From: Candidatus Poseidoniaceae archaeon
GTDB taxonomy: Archaea; Thermoplasmatota; Poseidoniia; Poseidoniales; Poseidoniaceae
Reading direction: 5' to 3'
Assembly: GCA_016777125.1 (NCBI GenBank)
Contig: JADHSC010000011.1
Coordinates: 1 to 60,244, forward strand
DNA: 60,244 bases
Positions 43,220-52,949 of the stretch are shown one piece after another. The position numbers and the translations under genes were made by a program. The notes under the pieces were generated by a model. The model was not told the origin of the DNA, did not search any database, and worked only from the letters and a program-made list of their open reading frames with translations. Every line of letters begins with the position of its first letter. Position 1 is the first letter of the stretch.

Positions 43220-44167
43220 TCATCTCTTCAATTCTCGTGCAGTCTTAACTCCCTGAGAAGCCATTTTCAGACGCGCTTGTTCAATGCAATCGATCGTTCG
43301 AAGAATCGACCCCGCCGAAGCAGCGGATGTCGTTTTTGAATCAAAGGTCAAGAAGTCTACGAGCTGACCATCGAGAGGGGTTTGATCACTATCCACCAAC
43401 ACAGACACATCACTTCCATCCCGAAAAATCGTATACGAATCATGTTGATTTAACCGAACAAGAGCAATTCCATTAGAGCCGTGAAGACTGAACTCAGCAA
43501 TGTCATATTCATTCCCCCATCCAACTTCTATTTCCACTTCAACCTGATAAGGAAACTCAAGGCTAAGTTGTGAGTGTCGTTCATTACCACGAACGCTTGA
43601 AATAGCCATTGGAGATTGTTCACTGAGCAATAATGTGGCAATATCGAGTCCGTGAATTGCTAATGAATCCAGACAATTAGAATCAGGATCCCCCTCTCTC
43701 ATCGACAATCGTCTATACTCAATTCGTTCAATAGCACCAAGTTCGCCCGAGCGAATTCGAGAATGAAGATCTTGGACACATGGATGGAACCTCAACAAAA
43801 ACCCGGTTTTCAAAATTTTACCTTTCTCCACAGATATAGAGACAAGAGAAGAAGCCAAATTATGGTCAACAGAAAGTGGTTTTTCCACTAATGCGTGAAC
43901 CCCCTGTTCAAGAAACATCTTCCCCAGGGTATAATGGGTGTTGTTTGGTGTTGCTACAATAACAGCATCGATTTGATGTTCATCGACAAGAGACTCTACA
44001 TTTTCATGAACACAGAACCCCGATAATCGTAGGGATTGAAGAACATCCAAGTCAGTATCGCAAGCTACAATATGCTCGATATTGAGTTGATCTTGTAGAC
44101 GTACTAATGCAGCAAGATGATGAGACCCCCATCTCCCACAACCGACGACAGCAACCCGTAGTGACAC
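43220..44167 (-). CDS. Gfo/Idh/MocA-family oxidoreductase
   Basis: NAD(P)-dependent sugar dehydrogenase-like protein of 315 residues. LRVAVVGCGRWGSHH is the Rossmann motif (about residues 3-17), DAVIVATPNNTH follows, and VEKPLSVD contains the catalytic-site Lys. Such enzymes modify nucleotide sugars or cyclitols. A DegT aminotransferase lies 4 kb away, a common partner for amino-sugar synthesis, but the genes are not adjacent. The GTG at 44167 is chosen because it directly precedes the first strand; a TTG at 44191 is possible. Confidence 0.86.
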   Translation of the reverse strand: MSLRVAVVGCGRWGSHHLAALVRLQDQLNIEHIVACDTDLDVLQSLRLSGFCVHENVESLVDEHQIDAVIVATPNNTHYTLGKMFLEQGVHALVEKPLSVDHNLASSLVSISVEKGKILKTGFLLRFHPCVQDLHSRIRSGELGAIERIEYRRLSMREGDPDSNCLDSLAIHGLDIATLLLSEQSPMAISSVRGNERHSQLSLEFPYQVEVEIEVGWGNEYDIAEFSLHGSNGIALVRLNQHDSYTIFRDGSDVSVLVDSDQTPLDGQLVDFLTFDSKTTSAASAGSILRTIDCIEQARLKMASQGVKTARELKR

Positions 44168-44218
44168 AATGGAGGCTAAACCATTCAGCAATTGAGGTTT
44201 GGCTTATCTCCACATTCT

Positions 44219-46441
44219 TCAATAAATGGCGTAATAATCAGGTTTTTCGATATCAAAAGCTACGACATCTGTTTGTTCCATAGTGTCGAGATTATGCACA
44301 GTTATTCCCGCACCGGAAAATGCATAGATGAAATCGCCCATGAAAATGGTTCGCCGGATATTCTGTTCGCCGCCCCACCAGTAATTACTTTCTTCAGAAT
44401 TTACAAGAGAGGAATGATTGATTTCGCCATGGATTAACATATCCCCTGTACTCTCATTGACGTTTACCAGAATTGCCTTGGAGACGTATTCATAATGCCC
44501 TAAATATTGTCCATTGGTTGAATCATCAACCCAGCGATATGTTGAGAGAGGAACCGCGAGCATCTCTTTCGGGCCCCAGTATTGGAAGGCTTTGTGCTCA
44601 TACATTGCTTCAGAATACGCCCATGTCCAACGCCCTTCATCAGGATTTTCGACCGGGGAAAGTGAGAGGACACTCGCTTCTTGAGGATCTGTAATGTTGC
44701 TAATATCAAAGGTTGAAAGGCGAGTATTTGACCAATCCAGCCCTAGACCGTCTTCTCCTGCAGGCCCCATTCCGATTGTAAGCAACATGTCGTCGTTGAG
44801 TGGATGTATGTATGTCGATACACCAGGCACTTTCAATTCTCCAAGAATTGCGGGATTCATCTGATCTGACAAGTCGATTGTCCAAAGCGGGTCGATGTTT
44901 CTGAACGTAACAAGATAAGCGCGGTCTTCGACAAATCGAGCAGCCCATATTCGCTCCGTTTCTGCAATACCATCGAGCCGACCATACTCTTGCAGAATTG
45001 GCTGGTCTGTTGCAGGATCGACTCCACGAACAAGGGTAATGATGGAGGAAGACATTGGTTCTGGGTCATCCATCCACCACCTGTTCCACTGCCCTACAGT
45101 CGTTGCTATTCTGAGAACACCTTCATGTTCAGAGATGCTGAATTGGTCAAGGATAGTCCCATCGATTCGCCCTGAACCAGTGTATGTTGTCACACCTGGA
45201 ATTGAGATATCGAATGTATGGATGTTGGTTTGTTCCAGAACCTCATCCTGGCCCCAGAACCACCACAAATCCCACGAATTCTCACTCAAAACAAGCACGT
45301 CTTGCGAGGCGTAAACGAGAGGGCGGTTGCTTAGAATATGATCTGATTCAAATGAAAACGACTCAGAAAATAAATTCAGTGAAAGGATGTTTGTATATCC
45401 CCGACTAAAACCATCGAGAGGCTTTGCAAAGTTTTGACATTCTTCATCGCGCATATCATGTTCTACGATTGTTCCATCTATCCTTTGATAGATTTTTGGA
45501 ACAAGTTCTTCCAACTCAAGTGAATTCAGAACTTCAGCATTCGATTGAATGGTTTCGTAAGCAACAGCTTCCCGATAGGACTCTCGTCGGTCGTCGTCAT
45601 AATCAAGTTGCCAATATTCTGTTGGCATATCCAACCAGCCTTTGAGCCCAGGTACATCGAGCCAAGAGTACGTGATTGCACGAATGGAACCATTGATTTC
45701 TCTTGCATCAACATTGTACCCTTCAAGATACAATTCCTGAGTAATGGTTGGCTCTGATCGATTTGTAATATCATAGGTTGTGAATTTCGTCATTGAAGAT
45801 GAACGCCAGGAGGTGTACCCGTCTCCCCACCGGAGGAGGTTGTATAATTCATCATCTTCATCAATACTCCAAGGGGAATAGCTTGAGAGTACAATCAATC
45901 GATCACCATCGAGCATCATAGAAATCGGTTGGCCCTCGATGCTTACATTTGAGGCGAATTCGATTTCTCCGAATTCGGGAACAGTGAGGATTGAGAGCGT
46001 ATTTCCTTGGAGAACGTAGATGAAATAACCATCTGTTTTGATGAAATCCGCTTCATCAACACCCTGTTCTTGATTGTTGGTTCCACTGAAATCCTCTCCT
46101 TCGACACGCTTTGTCGATGCTCCTGCTGAATCAGCAACAGCGCCATCCATTGCAGATTCTGCGACCATTCCATCGTCAAAGCCATGATAATAGTATGTCT
46201 CTTCTATTGCTTGCAGCAATTGGGTTCGATATTCTTCAGCGATACTTGCCTTAAGATCCATCTCCATCAGATCACATGAATCGTATTGAATGAGTTGAGG
46301 AGTTTCAACCGTTCTCTCGGTTTTTAAAGTCCAGTCTTCAGGCAATTTTGATAGAACAAATTCTTCATCAACCGCACCCAAACATCCAGACATAACCATC
46401 ATGCTAAGGACACCAAGGGCGACAATTTTCTTTGCGTTCAT
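44219..46441 (-). CDS. Beta-propeller lipoprotein
   Basis: Exported protein of 740 residues with lipobox MSGC (C20). The motif FSGTNNQEQGVDEADFIKTD, followed by GYFIYVL, is typical of the COG4880/PF09826 secreted beta-propeller family. Blade-like repeats of alternating strands continue to the end, rich in Trp, Asp and Ser. The function of the family is unknown; a surface binding role is likely. It follows the membrane-anchored winged-helix gene by 47 bases on the same strand, so that protein may regulate it. Confidence 0.87.
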   Translation of the reverse strand: MNAKKIVALGVLSMMVMSGCLGAVDEEFVLSKLPEDWTLKTERTVETPQLIQYDSCDLMEMDLKASIAEEYRTQLLQAIEETYYYHGFDDGMVAESAMDGAVADSAGASTKRVEGEDFSGTNNQEQGVDEADFIKTDGYFIYVLQGNTLSILTVPEFGEIEFASNVSIEGQPISMMLDGDRLIVLSSYSPWSIDEDDELYNLLRWGDGYTSWRSSSMTKFTTYDITNRSEPTITQELYLEGYNVDAREINGSIRAITYSWLDVPGLKGWLDMPTEYWQLDYDDDRRESYREAVAYETIQSNAEVLNSLELEELVPKIYQRIDGTIVEHDMRDEECQNFAKPLDGFSRGYTNILSLNLFSESFSFESDHILSNRPLVYASQDVLVLSENSWDLWWFWGQDEVLEQTNIHTFDISIPGVTTYTGSGRIDGTILDQFSISEHEGVLRIATTVGQWNRWWMDDPEPMSSSIITLVRGVDPATDQPILQEYGRLDGIAETERIWAARFVEDRAYLVTFRNIDPLWTIDLSDQMNPAILGELKVPGVSTYIHPLNDDMLLTIGMGPAGEDGLGLDWSNTRLSTFDISNITDPQEASVLSLSPVENPDEGRWTWAYSEAMYEHKAFQYWGPKEMLAVPLSTYRWVDDSTNGQYLGHYEYVSKAILVNVNESTGDMLIHGEINHSSLVNSEESNYWWGGEQNIRRTIFMGDFIYAFSGAGITVHNLDTMEQTDVVAFDIEKPDYYAIY

Positions 46442-46488
46442 GATACTTGGATATATTCAGCCATTATGAAAGAGTTGGTACATTGATT

Positions 46489-47331
46489 TTACAAAACATT
46501 TGCCTTATTCTGAATACCATTCAATTCGTTCAAGCCATCTCTGGACAATTTCCATGGAGACTTTCGAGAAGAACCCTTCCTTTCAACCAAATTTGAATTA
46601 CGTAAGGAACTCATATGATAGGATAATAATTGACGAGAGAGAGCAAGTTCGTGTTGAATCTCTTTACCAGTCAATCCCAAGGATTCTGACCGATATAGAA
46701 TTTCTAAAATTGCTAAACGGGCACCAATGATTGGGTGGCGTATTGAATCAATATCATGAGGAGTGATCGTTGAGATAGCGTATCTTCTCAACTTACCATC
46801 TCTCCATGAAATAACAGCATTCTCTGTTTCCAGTACCCGCAGATGGTATGCTGTTACGCCGTTGGCTAATCCAAGCCCATCCCGAAGTGCAGAGAAATGA
46901 ATGCCAGCATTCCCTTCCACGAACCCTAAGATTCGTCCTCGCGTCCGCTCATCGCTCTTGTTCTTGGTTGCTATTAGTGGGGTAAGGAATGCCAGGAAGA
47001 TCAATATTCGAATAAATTCGAACAAGAATGAACCAAACAGAAGCGATGAAAACACACCTCCTCCAATTCCAAAGAAGACATATGGCAGCGTATTATCAAC
47101 AGATTTTGCATCCATCTGTTCAGATTCCACCGGTTGAAAAAACGCCTCATCAGATTCTTGAGAGTCGTCTGACTCGGCACTTTCCGGCTGAGTAGTGAAC
47201 GAATCTCCTTCTGGCGTATTTTCCTCTTCAGATGTTGCCGAAACACCCTCTTCCTCGAGGAACACAACCCCTCCTACAATTGAAAGGAAAGCCAAAAAGG
47301 CGAGAAATCGAACTACAAAGACCCCTCTCAT
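46489..47331 (-). CDS. Membrane-anchored tandem winged-helix regulator
   Basis: Protein of 280 residues. Residues about 5-25 are a signal/anchor helix, then an acidic Ser/Glu-rich extracellular loop (30-75), and one or two membrane helices (about 81-120). The cytoplasmic part has two winged-helix units: ILGFVEGNAGIHFSALRDGL near 133-152 and LGLTGKEIQHELALSRQLLS near 218-237. This layout suggests a one-component membrane sensor that binds DNA. Its probable target is the downstream beta-propeller gene and itself. The ligand is unknown. Confidence 0.8.
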   Translation of the reverse strand: MRGVFVVRFLAFLAFLSIVGGVVFLEEEGVSATSEEENTPEGDSFTTQPESAESDDSQESDEAFFQPVESEQMDAKSVDNTLPYVFFGIGGGVFSSLLFGSFLFEFIRILIFLAFLTPLIATKNKSDERTRGRILGFVEGNAGIHFSALRDGLGLANGVTAYHLRVLETENAVISWRDGKLRRYAISTITPHDIDSIRHPIIGARLAILEILYRSESLGLTGKEIQHELALSRQLLSYHMSSLRNSNLVERKGSSRKSPWKLSRDGLNELNGIQNKANVL

Positions 47332-47427
47332 AGTAGCAAAATTATGGACAACCCCATATCAATAACGTGGTAAATTGATTTGACAATACTTGGTCACCAT
47401 TATGTGCTTCGTTCATGTGGAGTAAAC

Positions 47428-47976
47428 ATGAACGAAAACGTTGAGATTGAACGACGTTTTCTTGTTGATGGCCGAAACGATAAGCCTTGGCAAGGTGGCG
47501 AATACATCAAGATTCAACAATACTATCTGTCTGAAGTTACCCACGAAAACGGAGAAGTTGCATGGCGCAATCAGATGCTTGTTAAGGACAATCGTGATTT
47601 AGGCGACGTTAGGACGTGGAGAATTCGACATCGAACAGATAAGAACGGAACAAAGATCATTCTTACCACAAAAGGAAAGCGAACGGGAGCGACTGCTACG
47701 GAATTTGAATGGGAGCTTCCATTTCAACTCTATGAAAAACTGAATTTCGAAGGTTTGCCTACGGTTGTAAAAACACGTTATCTATGGAATGGTGATGATG
47801 GATTGTTATGGGAAGTTGATGAGTTTGAAGAATCCCTATCTGGACTCGTTATTGCTGAAGTTGAATTAGAAAGAGAAGATCAATATGTTACATTACCATC
47901 GTGGACAGGTCTCGAATTAACACACCTCAAAGGTTGGTCAAATGCATCTCTTGCTGAGATGCTTACTCAAGCATAA
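47428..47976 (+). CDS. CYTH-domain protein (class IV adenylate cyclase/triphosphatase-like)
   Basis: Protein of 182 residues from ATG 47428. EIERRFLV near the start (the ExExK-like motif, here E-I-E-R-R) and alternating charged strands with WRIRHRTDKNGTKII, TKGKRTG and EVDEF/EVELE match the CYTH tunnel-fold family, which cleaves triphosphates or makes cAMP. The substrate is unknown. It is convergent with the DegT gene, overlapping by 10 bases at the stops. Confidence 0.85.
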   Translation: MNENVEIERRFLVDGRNDKPWQGGEYIKIQQYYLSEVTHENGEVAWRNQMLVKDNRDLGDVRTWRIRHRTDKNGTKIILTTKGKRTGATATEFEWELPFQLYEKLNFEGLPTVVKTRYLWNGDDGLLWEVDEFEESLSGLVIAEVELEREDQYVTLPSWTGLELTHLKGWSNASLAEMLTQA

Positions 47977-49067
47977 TCCTCGAGTGCTAAGGCAACTCTT
48001 GACCGCTCTTCATCCGTTAGGCCATGATGAATCGGTACAGCGACTAAGCGAGTACTAATTGATTCCGTGACTTCGATTGTTTCATCGTGCTGAGGGTGCG
48101 AAGCATATACTGGGTGTTGATGGCAGGGTGTTGAGTAGAATACTCGGGCATCAATGTTTTTTCCAGACATGTAGGTGATGAAATGCGCAGCATCATCCAC
48201 CTTGACACAGTATTGATGCCACCCATGTTCTGAATCTGGGAACGTTGATGGTGCCGTGATAAATTGATTTTGATCGATAGCAGAAGCATATTGTTTAGCA
48301 GTATTTCTGCGAAGTTCCAGCCATTGATCTAAGTGTCCAAGTTGCTTTCGCCCGATTGCCGCAAACACTTCCGACATGCGCATATTTGTGCCCACTTCTT
48401 GGGATTGCAGTGTCCCGTCTCGGCCATGATTGATGATCGATCTCATTCGGATTCCAATCGCTTCATCGTCGGTTGTAATCATTCCGCCTTCACCTCCCAC
48501 CGCCATATTTTTTGAGGGGAAAAAGGAGAAGCAAGCAATGTCGCCAAGCGACCCTGCCATGCGTCTTTCACCATCGATTAGCACAGAAGTTCCGTGTGCT
48601 TGTGCAGCATCTTCAATCAGGCCGATTTTATTATTTTTACAGAGTTCAATCAATGCAGGATCATACGTTTGCCCAAAGAGATGAACCCCGATAACTGCTT
48701 TTGTTTTCTCTGTAATACGTTTTCGAACATCTTCGACATCAATGCACCAATAGTCAGGATCTATATCGGCAAAGACAGGAGTTGCTCCAACCATCGAAAC
48801 GGACGTTGCAGTTGCAATGAAGGTCATAGAGGGCACGATTACTTCGTCGCCAATTCCAATATCCAGCAATCTTAACGCTGCAATTAACGCACCCGATCCG
48901 CTGTTGCATGGTGCAGCGTAGGACACTTGACAGTATTCAGCAAACTCTTGTGAAAACGCTCTTCCATGAGGCCCTTTGACCCATTGTCCTGAATCAAGGG
49001 TTGCCATTGCCGCATCCCTCATGCCTTCAGTCCACGAAGGTCTGGCAAGAGGAATATGTTCACTCAT
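47967..49067 (-). CDS. DegT/DnrJ/EryC1 PLP-dependent sugar aminotransferase
   Basis: Protein of 366 residues. The PLP lysine is K186 in FFPSKNMAVGGEGG; PSMTFIATATSV and EDAAQAHG are family motifs. It transfers an amino group to nucleotide-linked ketosugars for surface glycans. ATG 49067 begins directly before the family N-terminus (HIPLARPSW); earlier starts overlap the divergent HerA-like gene's promoter region. No glycosyltransferase is next to it. Confidence 0.92.
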   Translation of the reverse strand: MSEHIPLARPSWTEGMRDAAMATLDSGQWVKGPHGRAFSQEFAEYCQVSYAAPCNSGSGALIAALRLLDIGIGDEVIVPSMTFIATATSVSMVGATPVFADIDPDYWCIDVEDVRKRITEKTKAVIGVHLFGQTYDPALIELCKNNKIGLIEDAAQAHGTSVLIDGERRMAGSLGDIACFSFFPSKNMAVGGEGGMITTDDEAIGIRMRSIINHGRDGTLQSQEVGTNMRMSEVFAAIGRKQLGHLDQWLELRRNTAKQYASAIDQNQFITAPSTFPDSEHGWHQYCVKVDDAAHFITYMSGKNIDARVFYSTPCHQHPVYASHPQHDETIEVTESISTRLVAVPIHHGLTDEERSRVALALEDYA

Positions 49068-49157
49068 GGCTCGGCGAGGCTTGCGACCTTCAAGAGCATA
49101 CGCCTTGAACCATCTGCGCGTCGTTGAATTCAAGACCCCAACCGTCTCTGCTCGGTT

Positions 49158-51548
49158 ATGGTGTCCGAAGACGAGTCAGTCTCTGATTCAGACCTCGCTT
49201 CACTGGTGGGAGATATTCTCAACCCAGCAACCCCTGTTAAATCGAATAAGAAATTCAAGCCCAAGGGCATGTTTCTCGGTCACCGCAGAGATACAGGAGC
49301 CCCTATCGACATTCCTTCCCAAGTCCTAGCTCGTCACGCCGCAATGCTCGGTTCTACGGGTTCGGGAAAGACGGTTATGGCGAAAGCCCTGATCGAAGAA
49401 GCCGCCCTAGCAGGTATTCCAGCCCTTATCATCGATCCACAGGGGGACTTAGCAAGACTCGCCCTGGGCATCGATGAGGGTGAACTTCACGAAAAAGACG
49501 GAGATATCGAACGAAAGCGCAAACTCATGGAAGATTGTGAAGTTCGTATATGGACGCCTTTGCGGAGTAAGGGACTTCCCCTCTGCATTGATCCATTTCG
49601 AGCACCACCTGCAGATCTCGATGCCGAGGAAGCGATTACAGCCTGGGACATGGTCGCTGCTGGCTTCACAAGTCTAGCAGGTTATGATGTAGAAAAGGCA
49701 CAAGGAAAAGTCGTCAAACCATTTCTCTATGAGATCCTTGTAGAAGGAACCCGGTGTGGATTGGATGTCGGCGATTTCCAATCCCTTGCACGCGTCGTTC
49801 GAGAACCCCATCATGAATTCACAAAGCATCTCTATCCACTTTGTTTCATAGAAGATGAAGACGGTGAAAAGCCAGAAGTGCCTCCATGGGACGAGGTCAT
49901 GTTTGATCATCGCCTTGCTAATTTCGAGGAGCGACTTCCTAAAACAACGCGTAATGACTTGGCTCGAAGACTGGCTGCTTTTTCCTCAGGAGTCAACCAA
50001 CTTCTGTTCTCAAACGGCGTTGCTATCGATATTGATGCGTTTGCAGAACCGACGATTCCAGGTAAGATTCCACTGAATATTATCTATCTTAATACGATTC
50101 AAGACGAAGCACAGAAGCAGTATTTTGTCCAAGAACTCTCCAGAGAATTGTATGATTGGATGCTAACACAACAACCAGCAGAAGGTGAACTGAAACTTCT
50201 ATTCTTCATGGATGAAGTTGCTCCGTATCTCCCGCCCCATCCTCGAAACCCTCCTGCAAAGGACCTCATCAAATTAATTTTCAAACAAGCGAGGAAATAT
50301 GGAGTCGCTTGTGTTCTAGCAACACAAAATGTCTCTGACGTTGACTACAAGATTCTCGCCCAAGCAAATACTACGTTCATCGGGAGATTTACACAACCCC
50401 AAGACGTCGAAAAAGTCAGACATCTCCTCAAAGAAAGCGGAGGCGATCAGGACCTTGTCGCTCAATTACCAACGCTCGGTCCTGGGGAATTCCAAATGGT
50501 TGCGCCAGACGTTGATCCTGCTCCAGTTCCGATTCAGTGCCGTTGGTTGTACACAGATCACGGCTCTCCCCTGAACGAAGATCAGGTTGAGGATCTCATC
50601 ACTCCAGAAGTTCGCGCTTGGGCAAAGGCACGGTCTGCTGGAAGGAAAGGGCGCGGATCAGGAGCTGCTCATGCAGCAAGCAGAGGGTCGAAATGGTCAT
50701 CAAAACAAGAAGACACCGAAGCCGAAAGCCTCGTTGAATCAGCGAGAATAAAAGCGATTGGCGGAATGACTGCAGCCGGTAAAGGGATGGTTGATGAATC
50801 TGGATTCGAGGTCCGTCTAATGGGTGGATTATCAGTTCTCAAGGATGGAAAAGATCCACTTTACACGATGCAAGCAGCAGTAAACGGAGCATCAGTTATT
50901 GCTCTCTGCTGGGCGTTTGTAGCCTTACTTGAAGCTTGGAGAACAGGCGATATTGGTTGGACCGGACTTGCTTTCAGTGGAATAATTACGCTCACAGTCG
51001 CCCTATTCATCACCCTTGAATTGGTCCTGTCCCACGATCTTGTTCTCTTACGGAAACTCTCCAAATTTGCCCGATTCGCGCAACTCTTCCTCGTTGCATG
51101 GATTTGGACAATATTCAGCTGGTCAACATGGGGTGGTTTGAATCTGATGGGACTGGATCCAATGCTTGAACTGGTTGTGGTTTGGGTAACGCTGTTCACA
51201 TTAATCGATATCATTAACAGATTCCGTCTCGGTAAGATTCGCTGGAATGGAGGAAGCGCACTTGACAAAGTTGTCGGGATTACAGCAATTTTAACCGATT
51301 CCCAAATGTCAGAAATGAGGGCGAATTCAAAACAAATTTTGGGCGTCTTTAGATGGATACTACACGGGTGCACCGTTGTTTGGTTCTCTCTCCTCATCGC
51401 CTTTGCAAATCCATTAGAAGATGCAGTAAATTGGTTAGATATTTCATCTCATGTACATCTTTGGCTCGCTTCTCTTTACGCTTTGATGTTCTTTAGTGAA
51501 GGATGGTTACGTGTTCGAAATAGGTATACTGAAGATGACGAAGTTTGA
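49158..51548 (+). CDS. HerA-like ATPase fused to six membrane helices
   Basis: Protein of 796 residues. Residues 1-45 form a leader, then a HerA/DUF87-type ATPase with Walker A GSTGSGKT (65-72), LIIDPQGDLARL, a Walker B-like LLFFMDEVAPYLP near 348-360, and an arginine/sensor region KQARKYGVACVLATQNVSD. A disordered basic linker (about 490-520, AGRKGRGSGAAHAASRG) leads to a C-terminal domain with about six membrane helices (575-790). HerA proteins normally are soluble hexameric DNA translocases. A membrane-bound form would tether DNA or protein translocation to the envelope; this is inference. Divergent from DegT. Confidence 0.88.
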   Translation: MVSEDESVSDSDLASLVGDILNPATPVKSNKKFKPKGMFLGHRRDTGAPIDIPSQVLARHAAMLGSTGSGKTVMAKALIEEAALAGIPALIIDPQGDLARLALGIDEGELHEKDGDIERKRKLMEDCEVRIWTPLRSKGLPLCIDPFRAPPADLDAEEAITAWDMVAAGFTSLAGYDVEKAQGKVVKPFLYEILVEGTRCGLDVGDFQSLARVVREPHHEFTKHLYPLCFIEDEDGEKPEVPPWDEVMFDHRLANFEERLPKTTRNDLARRLAAFSSGVNQLLFSNGVAIDIDAFAEPTIPGKIPLNIIYLNTIQDEAQKQYFVQELSRELYDWMLTQQPAEGELKLLFFMDEVAPYLPPHPRNPPAKDLIKLIFKQARKYGVACVLATQNVSDVDYKILAQANTTFIGRFTQPQDVEKVRHLLKESGGDQDLVAQLPTLGPGEFQMVAPDVDPAPVPIQCRWLYTDHGSPLNEDQVEDLITPEVRAWAKARSAGRKGRGSGAAHAASRGSKWSSKQEDTEAESLVESARIKAIGGMTAAGKGMVDESGFEVRLMGGLSVLKDGKDPLYTMQAAVNGASVIALCWAFVALLEAWRTGDIGWTGLAFSGIITLTVALFITLELVLSHDLVLLRKLSKFARFAQLFLVAWIWTIFSWSTWGGLNLMGLDPMLELVVVWVTLFTLIDIINRFRLGKIRWNGGSALDKVVGITAILTDSQMSEMRANSKQILGVFRWILHGCTVVWFSLLIAFANPLEDAVNWLDISSHVHLWLASLYALMFFSEGWLRVRNRYTEDDEV

Positions 51549-51573
51549 TGAACTGTGTTCTGAAGCCTAGGTT

Positions 51574-52239
51574 ATGCATGAAGTCATTTATTTTGAATCA
51601 CCAGGATACGCAGAACCTACACGCCTTTGCCTCGAGTTGTCAGGTAAACCTTGGAAGAATACAGTTGTCGATTGGGACGGTTATCAGGAACTAAAAGAGG
51701 CCGGTGAATTGCCATGGGGTTTCTTACCAGTGCTCAAAACGCCTCAAGGAACCATTGCTGAGTCAGGCGCTATTATGCGGTATGCAGCTTCATTGGCTGG
51801 ACTGGATTCAGACAATTTGTATACGCAGGGAAAGATCAATGAGATCATCGATGTCATCGATGGTTGGAGAACTTCCTTTTCTCCCACGTTCTATATCGAT
51901 GATTTGGATGAGAAGATTGCAGCACGAAAGGCTCTGTTCGAGCCAGGTGCAAAAATCGACGCAGGACTCAAGGATCTGGAGACACTTTTCGAGAATTCAC
52001 AAACAGGATGGATTGCAGGAACAGAAGACATGACATTAGCAGATGTGAAGGCCTTTCTCAACACATTCATGATGTTCTCCGGCCAGTTCGACGGAATCGA
52101 AGAAACCATGATTCAACCATATCCTCTTCTTTTGGAATATCATCAGAAGATGGCGAACCACCCGGGCATTAAGTCATATTATGACAGGGAAGATGAGTGG
52201 CGTTGGGTATACAAGCCAGAAGCATTTTCAAACGATTGA
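51574..52239 (+). CDS. Glutathione S-transferase-like protein
   Basis: Protein of 221 residues. The N-terminal thioredoxin-like half has Y6 at the position of the catalytic Tyr of classical GSTs (VIYF), AEPTRLCLELSG, and the glutathione-binding ESGAIMRYAA. The C-terminal half is helical with IAGTEDMTLADVKAF. It resembles eukaryotic or bacterial sigma/mu-type GSTs, unusual for archaea, which mostly lack glutathione. It lies 25 bases after the HerA-like gene and 37 before the flavoprotein gene, probably in one transcript. Confidence 0.88.
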   Translation: MHEVIYFESPGYAEPTRLCLELSGKPWKNTVVDWDGYQELKEAGELPWGFLPVLKTPQGTIAESGAIMRYAASLAGLDSDNLYTQGKINEIIDVIDGWRTSFSPTFYIDDLDEKIAARKALFEPGAKIDAGLKDLETLFENSQTGWIAGTEDMTLADVKAFLNTFMMFSGQFDGIEETMIQPYPLLLEYHQKMANHPGIKSYYDREDEWRWVYKPEAFSND

Positions 52240-52276
52240 GATACAATACCATAACTGTCCACGCCTTGCAAAGTCC

Positions 52277-52945
52277 ATGACCGAGCAGGGTTTCATCGAA
52301 CTTGAATGGAAAGAGACTTCTCCCGATGAGATGAAACACCGTTCCAACGAACTACTACGTCTTATGCAGAAACGACGTACGACGCGTCATTTTGCAACAA
52401 AAGAAGTACCGAAAGAATTGATTGAAGATGCAATAATGTGCGCCGGAACTGCACCAAGCGGAGCTCATCTCCAGCCGTGGACATTTGTTGCAATCTCATC
52501 ACAATCGCTCAAGAAAAAGATACGAAATGCAGCTGAAGAAGAGGAGAGAAAAACCTATTCTCAACGAATGCCAGAGGCTTGGAAAGAAGTTCTTGATCCA
52601 TTAGGAACGGATGCAGTGAAAGAACATCTTACCGATGCCCCATGGGTCATTGTATTGTTTAGACAATCGAAACGGCTACGGCAAAATGGTGACTGGGGGC
52701 CAACCTATTACAGTACAGAAAGTTGCGGAATAGCAGCAGGATTATTCATTCATGCGATACATAATATGGGCCTTGTAACACTTACACATACTCCTTCTCC
52801 AATGGGGTTCCTTCGAGAGATTCTCGACCGTCCTGAACATGAACATGCTATGTTAGTTCTTCCAGTTGGTTATCCACGTGAGGAAGCCATGGTTCCTGAT
52901 ATTGATCGAAAAGAGTTGGATGAGATTTCAGTTTTTATTGAATAA
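52277..52945 (+). CDS. Iodotyrosine-deiodinase-like nitroreductase flavoprotein
   Basis: FMN-dependent protein of 222 residues from ATG 52277, which begins within 40 bases of the GST stop. RRTTRHF, AGTAPSGAHLQPWTFVA and PVGYPREEAMVPD match the IYD branch of the nitroreductase family. The three residues that hold the iodotyrosine zwitterion in animal IYD (Glu, Tyr four later, Lys 21 after the Tyr) are present as E90, Y94 and K115. It may remove halogens from tyrosine or related aromatics. Function by homology; not shown. Confidence 0.88.
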   Translation: MTEQGFIELEWKETSPDEMKHRSNELLRLMQKRRTTRHFATKEVPKELIEDAIMCAGTAPSGAHLQPWTFVAISSQSLKKKIRNAAEEEERKTYSQRMPEAWKEVLDPLGTDAVKEHLTDAPWVIVLFRQSKRLRQNGDWGPTYYSTESCGIAAGLFIHAIHNMGLVTLTHTPSPMGFLREILDRPEHEHAMLVLPVGYPREEAMVPDIDRKELDEISVFIE

Positions 52946-52949
52946 ACAA

